Source: JANSWP01 sp041941305
GTDB lineage: Bacteria; Bacteroidota; Bacteroidia; Chitinophagales; Saprospiraceae
Direction of reading: 5' to 3'
DNA length: 64,000 nt
NCBI GenBank assembly: GCA_041941305.1
Contig: JBGTQJ010000047.1
Coordinates: 1 to 64,000, forward strand
Shown: positions 1-9,376 of the stretch, piece after piece
How the letters are laid out: every line of letters starts with the position of its first letter
Position numbering within the stretch: the first letter of the stretch is position 1
Translations under genes and position numbers: made by a program
The notes under the pieces: model-generated
The model's database searches: none
Seen by the model: the letters and a program-made list of their open reading frames with translations, nothing else
What the model was told of the DNA's origin: nothing

Positions 1-37
1 ATTCTGAGGTAAATTCAGACAACAAAAAATATCAATA

Positions 38-64
38 AACTTTTTGCACGATGTACTAAGTAGC
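38..64 (+). repeat. Dispersed repeat, copy A (partial)
   Basis: This block reads AAACTTTTTGCACGATGTAC followed by TAAG. It resembles the AT-rich arm of the dispersed element seen more completely near 23,439-23,505 and 60,986-61,066 (arm consensus roughly AAACTTTTTACACAATGTA). The GC-rich hairpin core found in the other two copies is absent here, so this is a partial or decayed copy. Confidence 0.35.
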
Positions 65-90
65 GATTAAAAAATAACTTCCTCTTTTTG

Positions 91-155
91 ATTGCTTCAA
101 ATAAGCTCAACTTCAATTCTTTTCAGGCTTTCAGTCTTCGCTTATTGGAAGCAAT
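91..155. repeat. Inverted repeat downstream of the CAT-like gene
   Basis: Arms at 91-106 and 140-155 are complementary at 15 of 16 positions, around a 33-base spacer. The element lies 3' of the leftward gene at 200-841. It could be a transcript-end structure, but no T-run follows on the leftward strand, so it is recorded only as an inverted repeat. Confidence 0.5.
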
Positions 156-199
156 GATGAAGTCATTTTTTAAGAGTTACTAAGGCATCTCAATTAGCA

Positions 200-841
200 T
201 TAGAATAAATACTTTTCAGGATTTTTAGTTATTTCTTCAAATGATAGGAAGAACGAACCTACATGCCTTCCATCGACTAATGCATGGTGTACTTGAACTG
301 AAAGCGGCATTTTTACCAATCCATTTTCTTCGAAGTATTTGCCCCAGGTAATTCTTGGAACCGAATCTGATGGGTGAAAGGACATAGCGTGTTGAAATCC
401 AGTGAAACTTATCCAGGGAATAGGGGAGAGGAAGAGATAATCATCTCTGCCAGGCTCATCTTCTAATGATGGGTTTGTTCTCATGCTTTCAATTTTCGCT
501 TTGGCGGCCTGTACGAAGAAATCAAAGTTTCTTTCAAATTTGACTTCGCAAAAGCTGAAAACGTCAGCTACCTCTGTCCAGACGGAAAAAGAAGGATGGA
601 CTGCCTCATGTTCTACTATTTGTTCCGCTCTAATTCTTTGCCGAAACTGGGGGATGGAGTTGGCTGCAAAAGCTAATGCATAAACAATAGAGGGCGTAAA
701 AGGTAGTTTCTTCTCCTTTTGATAAGATAGGAAGTTGGTAATATCCACATTTGCACAAATATTGAAATGTGGATGGTTCATTTGCCTGAAAAACTCAAAA
801 TGTTTCTTTCTATGGGGGTGCGTAAATTCAATAATCTTCAT
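200..841 (-). CDS. Chloramphenicol acetyltransferase-like protein (CAT family)
   Basis: The 213-residue product matches the length of the trimeric CAT acetyltransferase family (about 215-220). It carries the family signature HHxxxDG as HHALVDG near residues 185-191, where the second His is the catalytic base and the Asp is structural. The N-terminal MKIIEFTHPHRKKHFEFF and the central SFTGFQHAMSF segment also fit the family. CAT enzymes move an acetyl group from acetyl-CoA to a hydroxyl of chloramphenicol. Chromosomal Bacteroidota homologues often have unknown substrates, so resistance is not shown. The gene follows a hypothetical gene on the same strand with 9 bases between them, suggesting co-transcription. 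Confidence 0.85.
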   Translation of the reverse strand: MKIIEFTHPHRKKHFEFFRQMNHPHFNICANVDITNFLSYQKEKKLPFTPSIVYALAFAANSIPQFRQRIRAEQIVEHEAVHPSFSVWTEVADVFSFCEVKFERNFDFFVQAAKAKIESMRTNPSLEDEPGRDDYLFLSPIPWISFTGFQHAMSFHPSDSVPRITWGKYFEENGLVKMPLSVQVHHALVDGRHVGSFFLSFEEITKNPEKYLF

Positions 842-850
842 GTGCGAAAA

Positions 851-2377
851 TTAAGCATAATGGAATTTATTGTCCAAAGACTCAAGGACAAATTCCCATA
901 ACATCTCGTAAGGCACTATTTCCAATTCATTACTTTGTTTGGCTGTTTCTAATGGAACTTCTTTAAGTCTGTCTGAATATTTTTTGGCTTTTCTAATTGC
1001 TGCATTCTTGTTAAAACGCGCAGGTGGAAGTTGAAGGAGCATTTTGATGAAACAGTTACTTCTAAAAGTATCATCTTTTTTCAAATACCGATGACAATAG
1101 ATATTAAGTGATTCCATTCGGTCAATAACTTTTCCATATTGTCTTTTTTGAAGCAGGAATAATAGTTGTAGAATCAGAATATTAATGTTATTTCCCCTCT
1201 TATCCTTGGAAAAAGTAGGCACCTCATTTAGAAATTTTGATAATCGAAATTTCTTTTTCTTTTCTTCTTTCGGCACTTCAATTTTACCAATTGAAATGAA
1301 ATATTCTATATAGGCTTCGTTAATCAACCAATGTTCGCTAATGCTTTCGTGTAAATTTCTATAATCTGGATGTTGGGTAGCTCTTTGGTAGACATTGTAA
1401 GCTTTTTGAAATTGCCTTGTATGGAAAAGCAAAATAGTTAGGTGATTGAGGATATTGAACCAATTGTATTTCCCTTTAGGCAATAAAGCCAAACACCGTT
1501 CTGCAACCTCCTCACCTTGAGCATGTTTTTTTAGTTGTATATAGCATCCCAACATTTTAAAAAGGAAATTGACCATGGCGTTTTTGGAAGCAATGTGGGG
1601 CTTGGTTTCAAAAAACTGGATGGCTCTTTTACAAACTTTTATGGTATTCAGGTGATCATTTGAAATTTGGTAGCGAAGAGAAATTGCTAAAAAAGCAAAA
1701 TAATTAACCGTATAGGATTGATACTTTTGAGTTAGTTCGAGCAACTCAGATTCGTAGTCCTTGGCAAGTGCTTCTATTTCTACTTTTGTCGCGCGAGAAT
1801 TTACAAAATTGATGGACAAATCTGTGTACAATTCTTCAGCTATTAGTTCTGCTTGTAAAATTTCCTGATGGATTTTTACCAGTTTCTTATATTTCAGATA
1901 TTTTTTTTGATTTCCGGAAATCGTGCCACAATGCATTCGCAAGTCTCGTGAGAGGCTTAATACAAGATCAGTAAATTCAAATTTCAGGGCTTTCTTTAAA
2001 GTCTTTTCAGCCAAATGAACTGCATTTTTTCTGGCACTTCTGCCTATAAGAATTTTTACAGCAGCATAGTCTTTATGGCAAGCGTAATAGGCTTTTTGAT
2101 AATCATTAAATTCTGGTTGATTAAGGTCAATAAAAAACAATGAATTAATTAGCCGCTTAAATAGTTGCCGTTTTAATCGAGTATAGTATATTTGCCTATA
2201 TTCTCCTTCCCCATAAAAAGTATTTACCCCTTGTTGATCATTTTGTAAACTCCCCTCGACAATACCCTCATATAATTTTTGTACATGACTAGCGTAATTG
2301 GTTGGATTCCCAATCATTTCAATCCGTTTGACTTTGTTTCTGGTAACTACGTTGGTCAGCTCTTTTAACAACTCCAT
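851..2377 (-). CDS. Hypothetical protein, all-helical (TPR-like)
   Basis: I do not recognise a named family. The 508-residue product has no signal peptide and no membrane segment. It is rich in Lys, Leu, Glu and Tyr and reads as successive amphipathic helices (for example MLGCYIQLKKHAQGEEVAER and QKAYNVYQRATQHPDYR), as in tetratricopeptide-type solenoids. Such proteins usually act as cytosolic scaffolds, but no partner is indicated. It is probably co-transcribed with the CAT-like gene 9 bases downstream. The start MELLKELTNVV is the only plausible ATG near the 5' end. Confidence 0.6.
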   Translation of the reverse strand: MELLKELTNVVTRNKVKRIEMIGNPTNYASHVQKLYEGIVEGSLQNDQQGVNTFYGEGEYRQIYYTRLKRQLFKRLINSLFFIDLNQPEFNDYQKAYYACHKDYAAVKILIGRSARKNAVHLAEKTLKKALKFEFTDLVLSLSRDLRMHCGTISGNQKKYLKYKKLVKIHQEILQAELIAEELYTDLSINFVNSRATKVEIEALAKDYESELLELTQKYQSYTVNYFAFLAISLRYQISNDHLNTIKVCKRAIQFFETKPHIASKNAMVNFLFKMLGCYIQLKKHAQGEEVAERCLALLPKGKYNWFNILNHLTILLFHTRQFQKAYNVYQRATQHPDYRNLHESISEHWLINEAYIEYFISIGKIEVPKEEKKKKFRLSKFLNEVPTFSKDKRGNNINILILQLLFLLQKRQYGKVIDRMESLNIYCHRYLKKDDTFRSNCFIKMLLQLPPARFNKNAAIRKAKKYSDRLKEVPLETAKQSNELEIVPYEMLWEFVLESLDNKFHYA

Positions 2378-3104
2378 TTTGCCAATTTGAAATATGGATA
2401 TTCGCGACCAATAACCTACCTAAGCATTTGACTTATTTTCCAATGAGGTTGCATTTAAGACTTGAATCAACCTTGAGCAATATGGATACTGGATCGATTG
2501 CTGTTGCATTCCAAAATAAGCAAGTCGTTGTGAATTGGTTACTAATCTCGAAACCGTTGAAACTGAAACTTAAAGATAGTGCTATATTTGAAATATATTT
2601 TAATTGAAAGATTTTTGTGAGTATTAAAGTGCTGAAAAACAAAGAGTTAATTAACGATGCTGTATTGTTTTTGTCTAAAATACCCATGTTTTTTAAAGAC
2701 AATTGTCATTATTTCTGATAATATATAATCCTAATTTTATATCTGAATGTCTTATGGTATAACATCGAAACTAAACTGCCCTCCAGTTCAACTCTGAAAA
2801 TCCATTTTTAAAATACTTAAACATGAACAAAATGCGTTTTGGATCTCCTTTAATAATTTAGAACTTCCCTTTTCCAATTTCCCTTTAATAAACAGGACGA
2901 ACGATTGGTTTTGCCGATAACGCAGGCTGTCCATAACGGTTTTTTGAAACAGATCCCTCCAAATTTAGATTTTAACCTACCCTCCTGAATTTTAACAAAT
3001 TGTGGGAAAAGAAGTCAATTTCGAAGAATATTTCGAATTGGTCATAAACACCTGAAACCCGACCGCCGCTTCTTTCCTCCTGTCATTAACAAACTTAATT
3101 TCTC
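2378..3104. other. Intergenic region, no gene recognised
   Basis: About 0.73 kb without a supported gene. An 89-codon leftward reading frame at 2433-2702 has low-complexity Ser/Leu/Phe composition and no recognisable motif, so I treat it as chance. The motif ACCCTCC occurs at about 2975 and again in two other intergenic leaders (9093, 9204), without an obvious function. Confidence 0.5.
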
Positions 3105-3215
3105 ATGAAAAACAAATTGAACTCATTGGAGGATTTTACTTGTAATCAATTAACACAAAAAGAAATAAAGAAAATTAAGGGCGGAATTGTAATCCTGGAT
3201 GCACAAGCAGTTTGA
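3105..3215 (+). CDS. Orphan double-glycine leader peptide (RiPP-precursor-like)
   Basis: This 36-codon frame starts MKNKLNSLEDF and continues with NQLTQKEIKKIKGG, followed by a nine-residue tail IVILDAQAV. The pattern L-x-x-L-E-x-F ... L-x-x-x-E-I-x-x-I-x-GG is the leader signature of Bacteroidota natural-product precursors, whose leaders are cut after Gly-Gly by a C39-type peptidase transporter. The tail is very short and has no Cys, Ser or Thr, so it may be a decayed or minimal precursor. No maturation enzyme or C39 transporter is encoded in this window. It is too short for most gene callers. Confidence 0.55.
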   Translation: MKNKLNSLEDFTCNQLTQKEIKKIKGGIVILDAQAV

Positions 3216-3451
3216 AATGAATTTTTGAATTAATTGAATAGCCTCAAGATTGAGGTCTTACAGACCCAATAAATATAGAAGCCAATATTGAATGGTGTAT
3301 AGACCATTTATGCTTGTTATATTTTCTTTTTTAAATGTGATTGTTTCTTATAAAAGTGATGGTGTAAAATTTTGATAAACAAATAGTTATTCTAGAATTA
3401 TTGTATTTTATGCATATTTTGATAAGTATAAAACTGTAAGTATTGTACATT

Positions 3452-3479
3452 TTTGATATGGAGTTTCACTTTACATTTG
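3452..3479 (+). promoter_or_regulatory. Bacteroidota-type promoter (TTTG / TACATTTG)
   Basis: TTTG at 3452-3455 is followed after 16 bases by TACATTTG at 3472-3479, fitting the Bacteroidota form TTTG-N(17-23)-TAnnTTTG at its short end. No gene begins within 450 bases, so the transcript would either be a long leader of the sigma-54 regulator gene at 3970 or a short RNA ending at the hairpin at 3630-3662. Confidence 0.45.
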
Positions 3480-3629
3480 TACCATCTAAAAGATGAATAA
3501 TAAGTAATTCTTTAATTCTTGAGACATTTTCAAAACGTTCCGAGAGGGCGCGTTACAGTTTTCAAAAACCGAAAAAGCGTTCCTCCTTCAAATTAATTTT
3601 GTAAGAAAGGAAAAACTCTTACATCCATC

Positions 3630-3676
3630 AGCCTTTGGTACCACTCCCCGGTGCCAAAGGCTTCTGCTTTTGGGGT
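3630..3676 (+). terminator. Hairpin with weak T tract, possible terminator
   Basis: Arms AGCCTTTGGTACC (3630-3642) and GGTGCCAAAGGCT (3650-3662) pair over 13 positions with one G-T wobble around a 7-base loop, followed by TCTGCTTTTG. Together with the promoter about 160 bases upstream it could define a short RNA of about 180-195 nt. The T tract is weak, so termination is uncertain. From here to 3969 I see nothing else. Confidence 0.4.
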
Positions 3677-3969
3677 AATCCATTAAGGAATTGAACTTAT
3701 ATGCCTTTCAAACGAAAACATCCCCTTTAATACTGAAAAACGCATACTTTAATAAAAAGAACTGTTCTCTACCTAAATTCCTATCCAGCCGCCTGGTAGT
3801 GTAGCGAGGTTGTTGTATATAACCAGAATCAATTTATCAATTGGGCTTGTTTTTGCACAATATGGTAATCAATAGGAATAATTAATAAAAATGGTATTGA
3901 ACTTGTTTTTATCTTTGGACATACTATAGACAACTTCATTCAATTAAACAATCTTTCCCAAATCCTTTT

Positions 3970-5313
3970 ATGTCCAAAGCCAATATTCTCATTATTGATG
4001 ACGAAAACGATATTCGAAATCTTCTTTCCAGAATAATTAAACTTGAAGGCTATACTGTATTTCAAGCTGAAAACGCCAGAAAAGGGTATAAACTCTTGAA
4101 ACAAGAAAAAATCCATACGGTCATCTGCGATGTTAAACTTCCGGATGGAAATGGCGTAGAAATGGTTCCCAAACTAAAGGAAATACAACCACTTTGTGAA
4201 GTGATTTTATTGACAGCCTTTGGAACCATCCAGGATGGTGTTTCCGCAATAAAAGGAGGTGCTTTTGATTATATCACAAAAGGAGATGACAATAACAAGA
4301 TTATACCGCTCGTAAACCGGGCAGTAGATAAAGCCTTGCTGCAATTTAGAGTTGATGAACTAGAAGGGAAGGTAAGTGAGCGTTACAGTTTTGGGAATTT
4401 GGTAGGAAAATCGCAGCCTGTTAAGAGAGCTATTGAAATGGCCAAACGAGTTGCTGCAACTGATACTACGGTGCTTTTAACAGGAGAAACTGGAACTGGA
4501 AAAGAAGTATTTGCTCAGGCTATTCATTATGAAAGTGAGCGAAAGTCGAAGCCCTTTGTTGCCGTTAATTGTAGTGCTTTAGGAAAAGAGATTTTGGAAA
4601 GTGAGATGTTTGGACACAAAGCTGGAGCATTTACTGGAGCCAATAAAGATAAAAAAGGTCTGTTTGAAGAAGCAAATGGCGGAACAATTTTTCTGGATGA
4701 GATCGGGGAAATGGATTTACTTCTGCAAGCTAAATTACTGCGAGTGCTTGAAACAGGTACCTTTTTAAAGGTCGGTGAGACAAAAGAAACTAAAGTCAAT
4801 GTAAGAGTAATTGCGGCAACCAACCGAGACCTGCAAAAAGAAAGCGACGAAGGAAAATTTAGATTGGATTTGTATTACCGCTTGTCAGTCTTCAACATTC
4901 ACCTACCCAGTTTAGCCGAAAGGCAGACAGATATTCCACTTATTGCAGAGCATTTTATCGCCCTACACACAGCTAAGATGAATCGAAAATCTATGGCAAT
5001 GGAACCAGCGTTTCAAAAAGCATTGGTTAACCATAAATGGAAAGGGAATATTAGAGAACTAAAAAATGTAATTGAACGGGCAGTGATTCTTGCCAATGAT
5101 GATTTGCTTACAACTGATTGTTTGCCCTTTGACTTTCTCTATTCTGAGGGAGGTGGGGGAGCAATTGATTCCTTTAAACTTACAGAACTGGAGAAAATGC
5201 ACATTCGAAAAGTGTTGGCTTTTACTAATGGAAACAAAACCAGAACAGCTGAATTATTAGGGATAGGAGTGACGACACTTTATCGAAAAATCGAAGAGTA
5301 CGGTATTTCATAA
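3970..5313 (+). CDS. Sigma-54-dependent response regulator (NtrC family)
   Basis: The 447-residue protein has the three classical domains. A receiver occupies residues about 1-125, with the acidic pair D10/D11, phosphoacceptor D54 (VICDVKLPDG) and K104. An AAA+ sigma-54 activation domain occupies about 140-370, with Walker A GETGTGKE (172-179), the sigma-54 contact loop GAFTGA (219-224) and Walker B GGTIFLDEIGE. A Fis-type helix-turn-helix closes the protein (NKTRTAELLGIGVTTLYRKI). Phosphorylation should drive oligomerisation and ATP-dependent opening of sigma-54 promoters. No cognate histidine kinase is adjacent, so its signal and targets are unknown. It is followed by a hairpin terminator and appears monocistronic. 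Confidence 0.95.
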   Translation: MSKANILIIDDENDIRNLLSRIIKLEGYTVFQAENARKGYKLLKQEKIHTVICDVKLPDGNGVEMVPKLKEIQPLCEVILLTAFGTIQDGVSAIKGGAFDYITKGDDNNKIIPLVNRAVDKALLQFRVDELEGKVSERYSFGNLVGKSQPVKRAIEMAKRVAATDTTVLLTGETGTGKEVFAQAIHYESERKSKPFVAVNCSALGKEILESEMFGHKAGAFTGANKDKKGLFEEANGGTIFLDEIGEMDLLLQAKLLRVLETGTFLKVGETKETKVNVRVIAATNRDLQKESDEGKFRLDLYYRLSVFNIHLPSLAERQTDIPLIAEHFIALHTAKMNRKSMAMEPAFQKALVNHKWKGNIRELKNVIERAVILANDDLLTTDCLPFDFLYSEGGGGAIDSFKLTELEKMHIRKVLAFTNGNKTRTAELLGIGVTTLYRKIEEYGIS

Positions 5314-5327
5314 TAGCCCAAAAAAAG

Positions 5328-5360
5328 GTTTCCCCGAAATCTCGCTGGATCCGGGGAAAC
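5328..5360 (+). terminator. Hairpin after the NtrC-type gene
   Basis: GTTTCCCCG at 5328-5336 and CGGGGAAAC at 5352-5360 form a perfect 9-bp stem, 15 bases after the stop codon and preceded by an A run. There is no clean T-run after it on the plus strand. From 5361 to 5656 I see no supported gene; a 68-codon frame at 5417-5623 has chance-like composition. Confidence 0.6.
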
Positions 5361-5656
5361 ATAATCTTTCCTTGATTTTACCTCTTTTTTGATTTTACAG
5401 GTCTGGGAAGTATGTAATGTATGAAGAAATGTCTTCTGGAGGGCGTGCTTTGTTTTCGTTTGGAGACCGTAAAATCATATTTTTTGGGATAAGTTTTGAT
5501 TTCGGAAAGGTTAAAATGCTGGCACTGCAAATATGTAGTATAATTGATTTATTTTGTTCGCACAAAATTGACTTATTTCTTCACTTTTTTAACAAAATAG
5601 GAAGCCAGATTTTTACAAATTAGGAATGTGTTTTAATGCAAGTAATTGATAACCTG

Positions 5657-8491
5657 TCATTTACGGATTGAGCTTGGCGATTTGCCATATTCCTGATTGA
5701 ATGCTCTAGAAAAATAATTAGGATCCTTGAATCCTACTTCAAAAGCTATTTCGGATATGTTTTTTTCAGAATTTTTTAGTAGTTCCAAACCCCTTTGAAG
5801 GCGTATAATTCTTATCAGATGGACGGGTGTTTCTCCAGTTATTGCTTTTATCTTTCTATAAACCTGTGTATGACTCAAATGTAATTCATGGCAAATGTGT
5901 GCGATGGAAAAATCAGGATCTTCAAGGTTTTCTTCTATTAACAATACAACTTTCTGAATAAAGGAATCTTCAATTTCGGATTTGGTTCTAAGAAGTAATT
6001 TGGAGGCATCTTTTGAATATTTTTCCTGAATCTGTTTCCGTATCTGTACCAGTTTTTCTATCCTAATATATAATTCTTTTTTATCGAAGGGTTTGGTCAA
6101 ATAAGCATCCGCACCTGTTTTTAAACCTGCTATTTTGTTTTCCTGGGTAGCTTTTGCAGTCAATAAGATAATGGGAATATGGTTCGTTCTATCATCCGAT
6201 TTTAATAGTTCACATACCTCCAAGCCATTTTTTTCAGGCATCATTACGTCACTAATGATAATATCGGGAATAATTTCAATCGCCTTTTCTATCCCTAATT
6301 GACCATTTAGCGCAGTTTGAACTTCATAACTATCTTCAAGACAGGATTTGATATAAGTGACTACATCCAAATTGTCTTCAATTAAAAGAATAATTGGTTT
6401 AGAAGCATTAGAACCATCTAACTTTTTGATGGAGTTTTGAAGCTGTACAGCTGAACCAGCATTCTCAACTTCAATTTCAGAAGAGGAACTAATTTCTTGT
6501 TGTATTTTACCTTCATTTACGTTTTCAGGTACAGGTAACCGAATTGTGAATTCACTACCAACATTGGGTTGGCTGTTTACTGTAATGGTTCCCTTCATTA
6601 GATGAACCAAATCCTTTGTAAAAGACAGTCCAATGCCAGTTCCTTGCCCTAATTCTTTTTTGGAATCTCTACTTTGAAAAAACCTATCAAAAATATAGGG
6701 CAAATCCTTTTCCGAGATTCCCATACCAGTATCCTTCACTTTTATTTGAAGAAAAGATTCAGAGCTGTTTTGTATAGCTCTAGTGTGCAAAATTACTTTC
6801 CCAAATTCTTTGGTATAATTTAATGCGTTGGATAATAGATTGTAAATGATGTACTGAATCTTTTCTTCATCAAAATACATTTCAAGTTGATCAATTTCTG
6901 AATAAAAAGTAAGTCTAATCTTTTTCTCACTAGCCAAAGAATAAAACGATTCGGTTAAATATTGTAAAAAGGAAATGATATCTGCTTTGTGAAGGTTGAG
7001 TTGCAAATTGCCAGATTCCAATTTTGAAAAATCCAGCATTTGGTTTATTAGACGAAGTAGGTTCTGGCTGTTTCTTTTTATTAATTCTTTTGCCTGACTG
7101 TTATTTTTTAAATTATCAGCTATGCCCATTATGACAGTCAAGGGTGTTCTGAATTCGTGGGTAATATTGGTGTAAAGTATGGATTTGAGGTTATCCAGTT
7201 CTTTTAATCGTTCCGCTTCCCTGTGTTCTTGTTCCTGCAATATTTTACTTTTTTCCAACTCAAATTCAGCATCCCGTTTTTCAAATTCTATTTCTCTCCT
7301 CCTGAATGCTAGTCCCAAAGAGAACACAATAATTTCAAGGACGGTCCCAATTTTAAAGTAGAGGGTAGAATAATCTACGGTCTGGAATCGATCAAGAATG
7401 GTTAAAAATATGCCAAGGCTCATCAAGGTGACACCTACTATGATAAAATAACCTTTTTTGTCTTTGGTTTTATATAGTGGAATCAGAAAAATAAAACTAG
7501 TCGCCAGAAATCCCAGGATGTAGGTGATGGTAATGATATCAGCAATATTGTAATTGAAATGGGTATTGACCATTAGTATAGTGTCAAGTATCAAAAAAGG
7601 AATGGCAATGTAAGCCCAAGCCTTAAATATGAGATCCCATTTTGGTAGTAGTTTGGATAAATCAAGGAAGGATCTCAGAAATGCTCCGTAGGCAATTAAG
7701 GCAAAGTAGGTTATCAATTTAAACAAACTGATAAAATGAGGGGCAGATGCTGTGTAAACCATATCAAACCAATCGGCCAGGTCCCCCGTGTTGTAGGCTG
7801 AAAAAGTAGCTATCACCAATAAGTATATGGAGTAATATATATAAGCAAGGTCTCTGGCAAAAGAAAAAAGAAAAAGATTGTAAATCAACATCATCACAAC
7901 AAAACCTATAAAAAGAGCATTGCCCTGCTTTTTGTTTTTTAGGCTTGCATAGAATTCATCAGATTGGATCAGTTGAAGGTCAAAATTGGGAAGACTTTTC
8001 AATCTTTGGTTTTGAGCTTTAAAGTATACCCTAACTTTTTTAGAATGTGGAATTTTGAGTTTTACCAGGTTGGCTTTGAGGGTCGGGACAAAATCGCGTT
8101 GATTGGTGGGTACAAAGAATCCGGTCCTTTGAAAGAATTGATTTTCCTCCTCAACAATCAAAACTTCAATATCTGTAAATATTAGAGGGAACTTTAGAAT
8201 CCATTCTGTATGATTTTCTGAGTTGGGGATTGTATTAATGATATTTATTTTTCCATAATAGGTGGTTTGAGGCAGGAAAGGATCTTCCCAATTAGAAAGC
8301 GGAACATATTCCAGGGAGCTAATTTCTGGATCAGTAAATTTTACTGTCTTTTTTCGGTCCTCAAAAAGTTCTATTCCGGTTTTCAAAGCATAAACTTTGG
8401 TCTCTTGGTTTAAAACAATTACCTCAGCATTTCCCAAGGTAGCATTGTAAAGTAATAGCCCAATAATAATAAGGTGATAGATTTTCTTCAT
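5657..8491 (-). CDS. Hybrid two-component system protein with 7TMR-DISM sensor and AraC output
   Basis: This 944-residue protein fuses a whole signalling pathway. A signal peptide (MKKIYHLIIIGLLLYNATLG) leads into a periplasmic 7TMR-DISMED2-like domain (about 25-185). Seven hydrophobic helices (about 190-395), a short coiled coil, and a histidine kinase with H445 in THEFRTPLTV follow, with ATPase boxes DTGMGISEKDL and GTGIGLSFTKDL. The receiver has D748 (IISDVMMPEKNG). The C-terminus has two AraC helix-turn-helices (about 845-944). DISM sensors usually bind small ligands such as carbohydrates. It is divergent from a secreted beta-helix gene at 9377, its likely target; there is no susC/susD nearby. 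Confidence 0.93.
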   Translation of the reverse strand: MKKIYHLIIIGLLLYNATLGNAEVIVLNQETKVYALKTGIELFEDRKKTVKFTDPEISSLEYVPLSNWEDPFLPQTTYYGKINIINTIPNSENHTEWILKFPLIFTDIEVLIVEEENQFFQRTGFFVPTNQRDFVPTLKANLVKLKIPHSKKVRVYFKAQNQRLKSLPNFDLQLIQSDEFYASLKNKKQGNALFIGFVVMMLIYNLFLFSFARDLAYIYYSIYLLVIATFSAYNTGDLADWFDMVYTASAPHFISLFKLITYFALIAYGAFLRSFLDLSKLLPKWDLIFKAWAYIAIPFLILDTILMVNTHFNYNIADIITITYILGFLATSFIFLIPLYKTKDKKGYFIIVGVTLMSLGIFLTILDRFQTVDYSTLYFKIGTVLEIIVFSLGLAFRRREIEFEKRDAEFELEKSKILQEQEHREAERLKELDNLKSILYTNITHEFRTPLTVIMGIADNLKNNSQAKELIKRNSQNLLRLINQMLDFSKLESGNLQLNLHKADIISFLQYLTESFYSLASEKKIRLTFYSEIDQLEMYFDEEKIQYIIYNLLSNALNYTKEFGKVILHTRAIQNSSESFLQIKVKDTGMGISEKDLPYIFDRFFQSRDSKKELGQGTGIGLSFTKDLVHLMKGTITVNSQPNVGSEFTIRLPVPENVNEGKIQQEISSSSEIEVENAGSAVQLQNSIKKLDGSNASKPIILLIEDNLDVVTYIKSCLEDSYEVQTALNGQLGIEKAIEIIPDIIISDVMMPEKNGLEVCELLKSDDRTNHIPIILLTAKATQENKIAGLKTGADAYLTKPFDKKELYIRIEKLVQIRKQIQEKYSKDASKLLLRTKSEIEDSFIQKVVLLIEENLEDPDFSIAHICHELHLSHTQVYRKIKAITGETPVHLIRIIRLQRGLELLKNSEKNISEIAFEVGFKDPNYFSRAFNQEYGKSPSSIRK

Positions 8492-9376
8492 AGATGTTGA
8501 TCCGTGGGATTCTCAGCAATAATTAAGTATGGATAATAAACTGATTGTTTAGACATCTCTTAACTCCTAAAATGACAAGATATGCAATAAAGGTGATTAT
8601 CGGCAAATTTTCAATTTTGGTAACTAATGGTCAATTATTTGAACGCTGTATTTCAAAAATATCTTAGGCAGATTGAATGTATGTCACATTATTTAGGGTT
8701 TCAGGTTTTATAAAAAGTAGTTATTTTAATAAATAGATTTTAATGCCTGTCACAATTTGACAAAAATTCAAAATAAGATTAGCCTATTTCCATCAAATAA
8801 GCCTCATTTTCAAGGATGTGACTCTATTTTTTATCATAATCTCAGTGTTTTTACATATTTCGAAAACTGGTGCAAAAAAAAGACTTTTTTAAATGGTGTT
8901 TTATGACTATTTGTAAATTACTGAAAATGAAGTGAATATTTTCTTATTGGATTATTGTTGAAATCATAAAGTGCTGATAATCAGTATTCGATAAATGATA
9001 CGCAAAAAAGCGTAATTCAAAATTATTTGAAAAATTAGCTTGCAAAGCATTGAAATCGCCTTTACATTTGTGACATCAATACGGAATTAAAAACTACCCT
9101 CCACAAACAATTCCGAACTTCCTCCAAACAAAACTTTGAATACTTTTCCCCCTTTTTAGCTGGCCTTAGAGCTGGCAAATAACCTTGACATATTCAATTC
9201 TTTCTACCCTCCAACTTGAAAAGAAGCTTAGGTAATATTTTACTATAAAGAGCTAAAATTTATGACCAGCTCATCCCCCGAATTTTTGTTTTACTCAAAA
9301 TTCCTCCCAAACCAGAGTAAAAACAAGGAACAAACACTTACAAAATCACTTTATTGAACTGATTAAACTTACTAAC
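8492..9376. other. Long divergent intergenic region
   Basis: This 885-base AT-rich region separates the hybrid regulator from the divergent beta-helix gene. It holds a rightward promoter (9040-9070), a short palindrome TTCAAAATTATTTGAA at 9016-9031, and CTGATAATCA at 8974-8983. The same ten-mer occurs at 27,610-27,619, at a similar distance upstream of the other beta-helix gene's promoter. No gene is seen. Confidence 0.5.
9040..9070 (+). promoter_or_regulatory. Bacteroidota-type promoter for the beta-helix gene
   Basis: TTG at 9040-9042 and TACATTTG at 9063-9070 are spaced by 20 bases, a good fit to the Bacteroidota consensus. The start site would fall near 9077, giving the gene at 9377 a 5' untranslated leader of about 300 bases, long enough to hold post-transcriptional control. 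Confidence 0.6.

Noticed and set aside
200..841. A chloramphenicol resistance gene on a mobile element
   Set aside because: No transposase, integron or plasmid feature nearby, and base composition matches the surroundings; likely a chromosomal CAT-like enzyme.
2433..2702. 89-codon leftward frame
   Set aside because: Ser/Leu/Phe-rich chance composition, no motif, no promoter or coupling to a neighbour.
5417..5623. 68-codon frame after the sigma-54 regulator
   Set aside because: Phe/Ile-rich, no start context, lies past the terminator; looks like AT-rich chance sequence.
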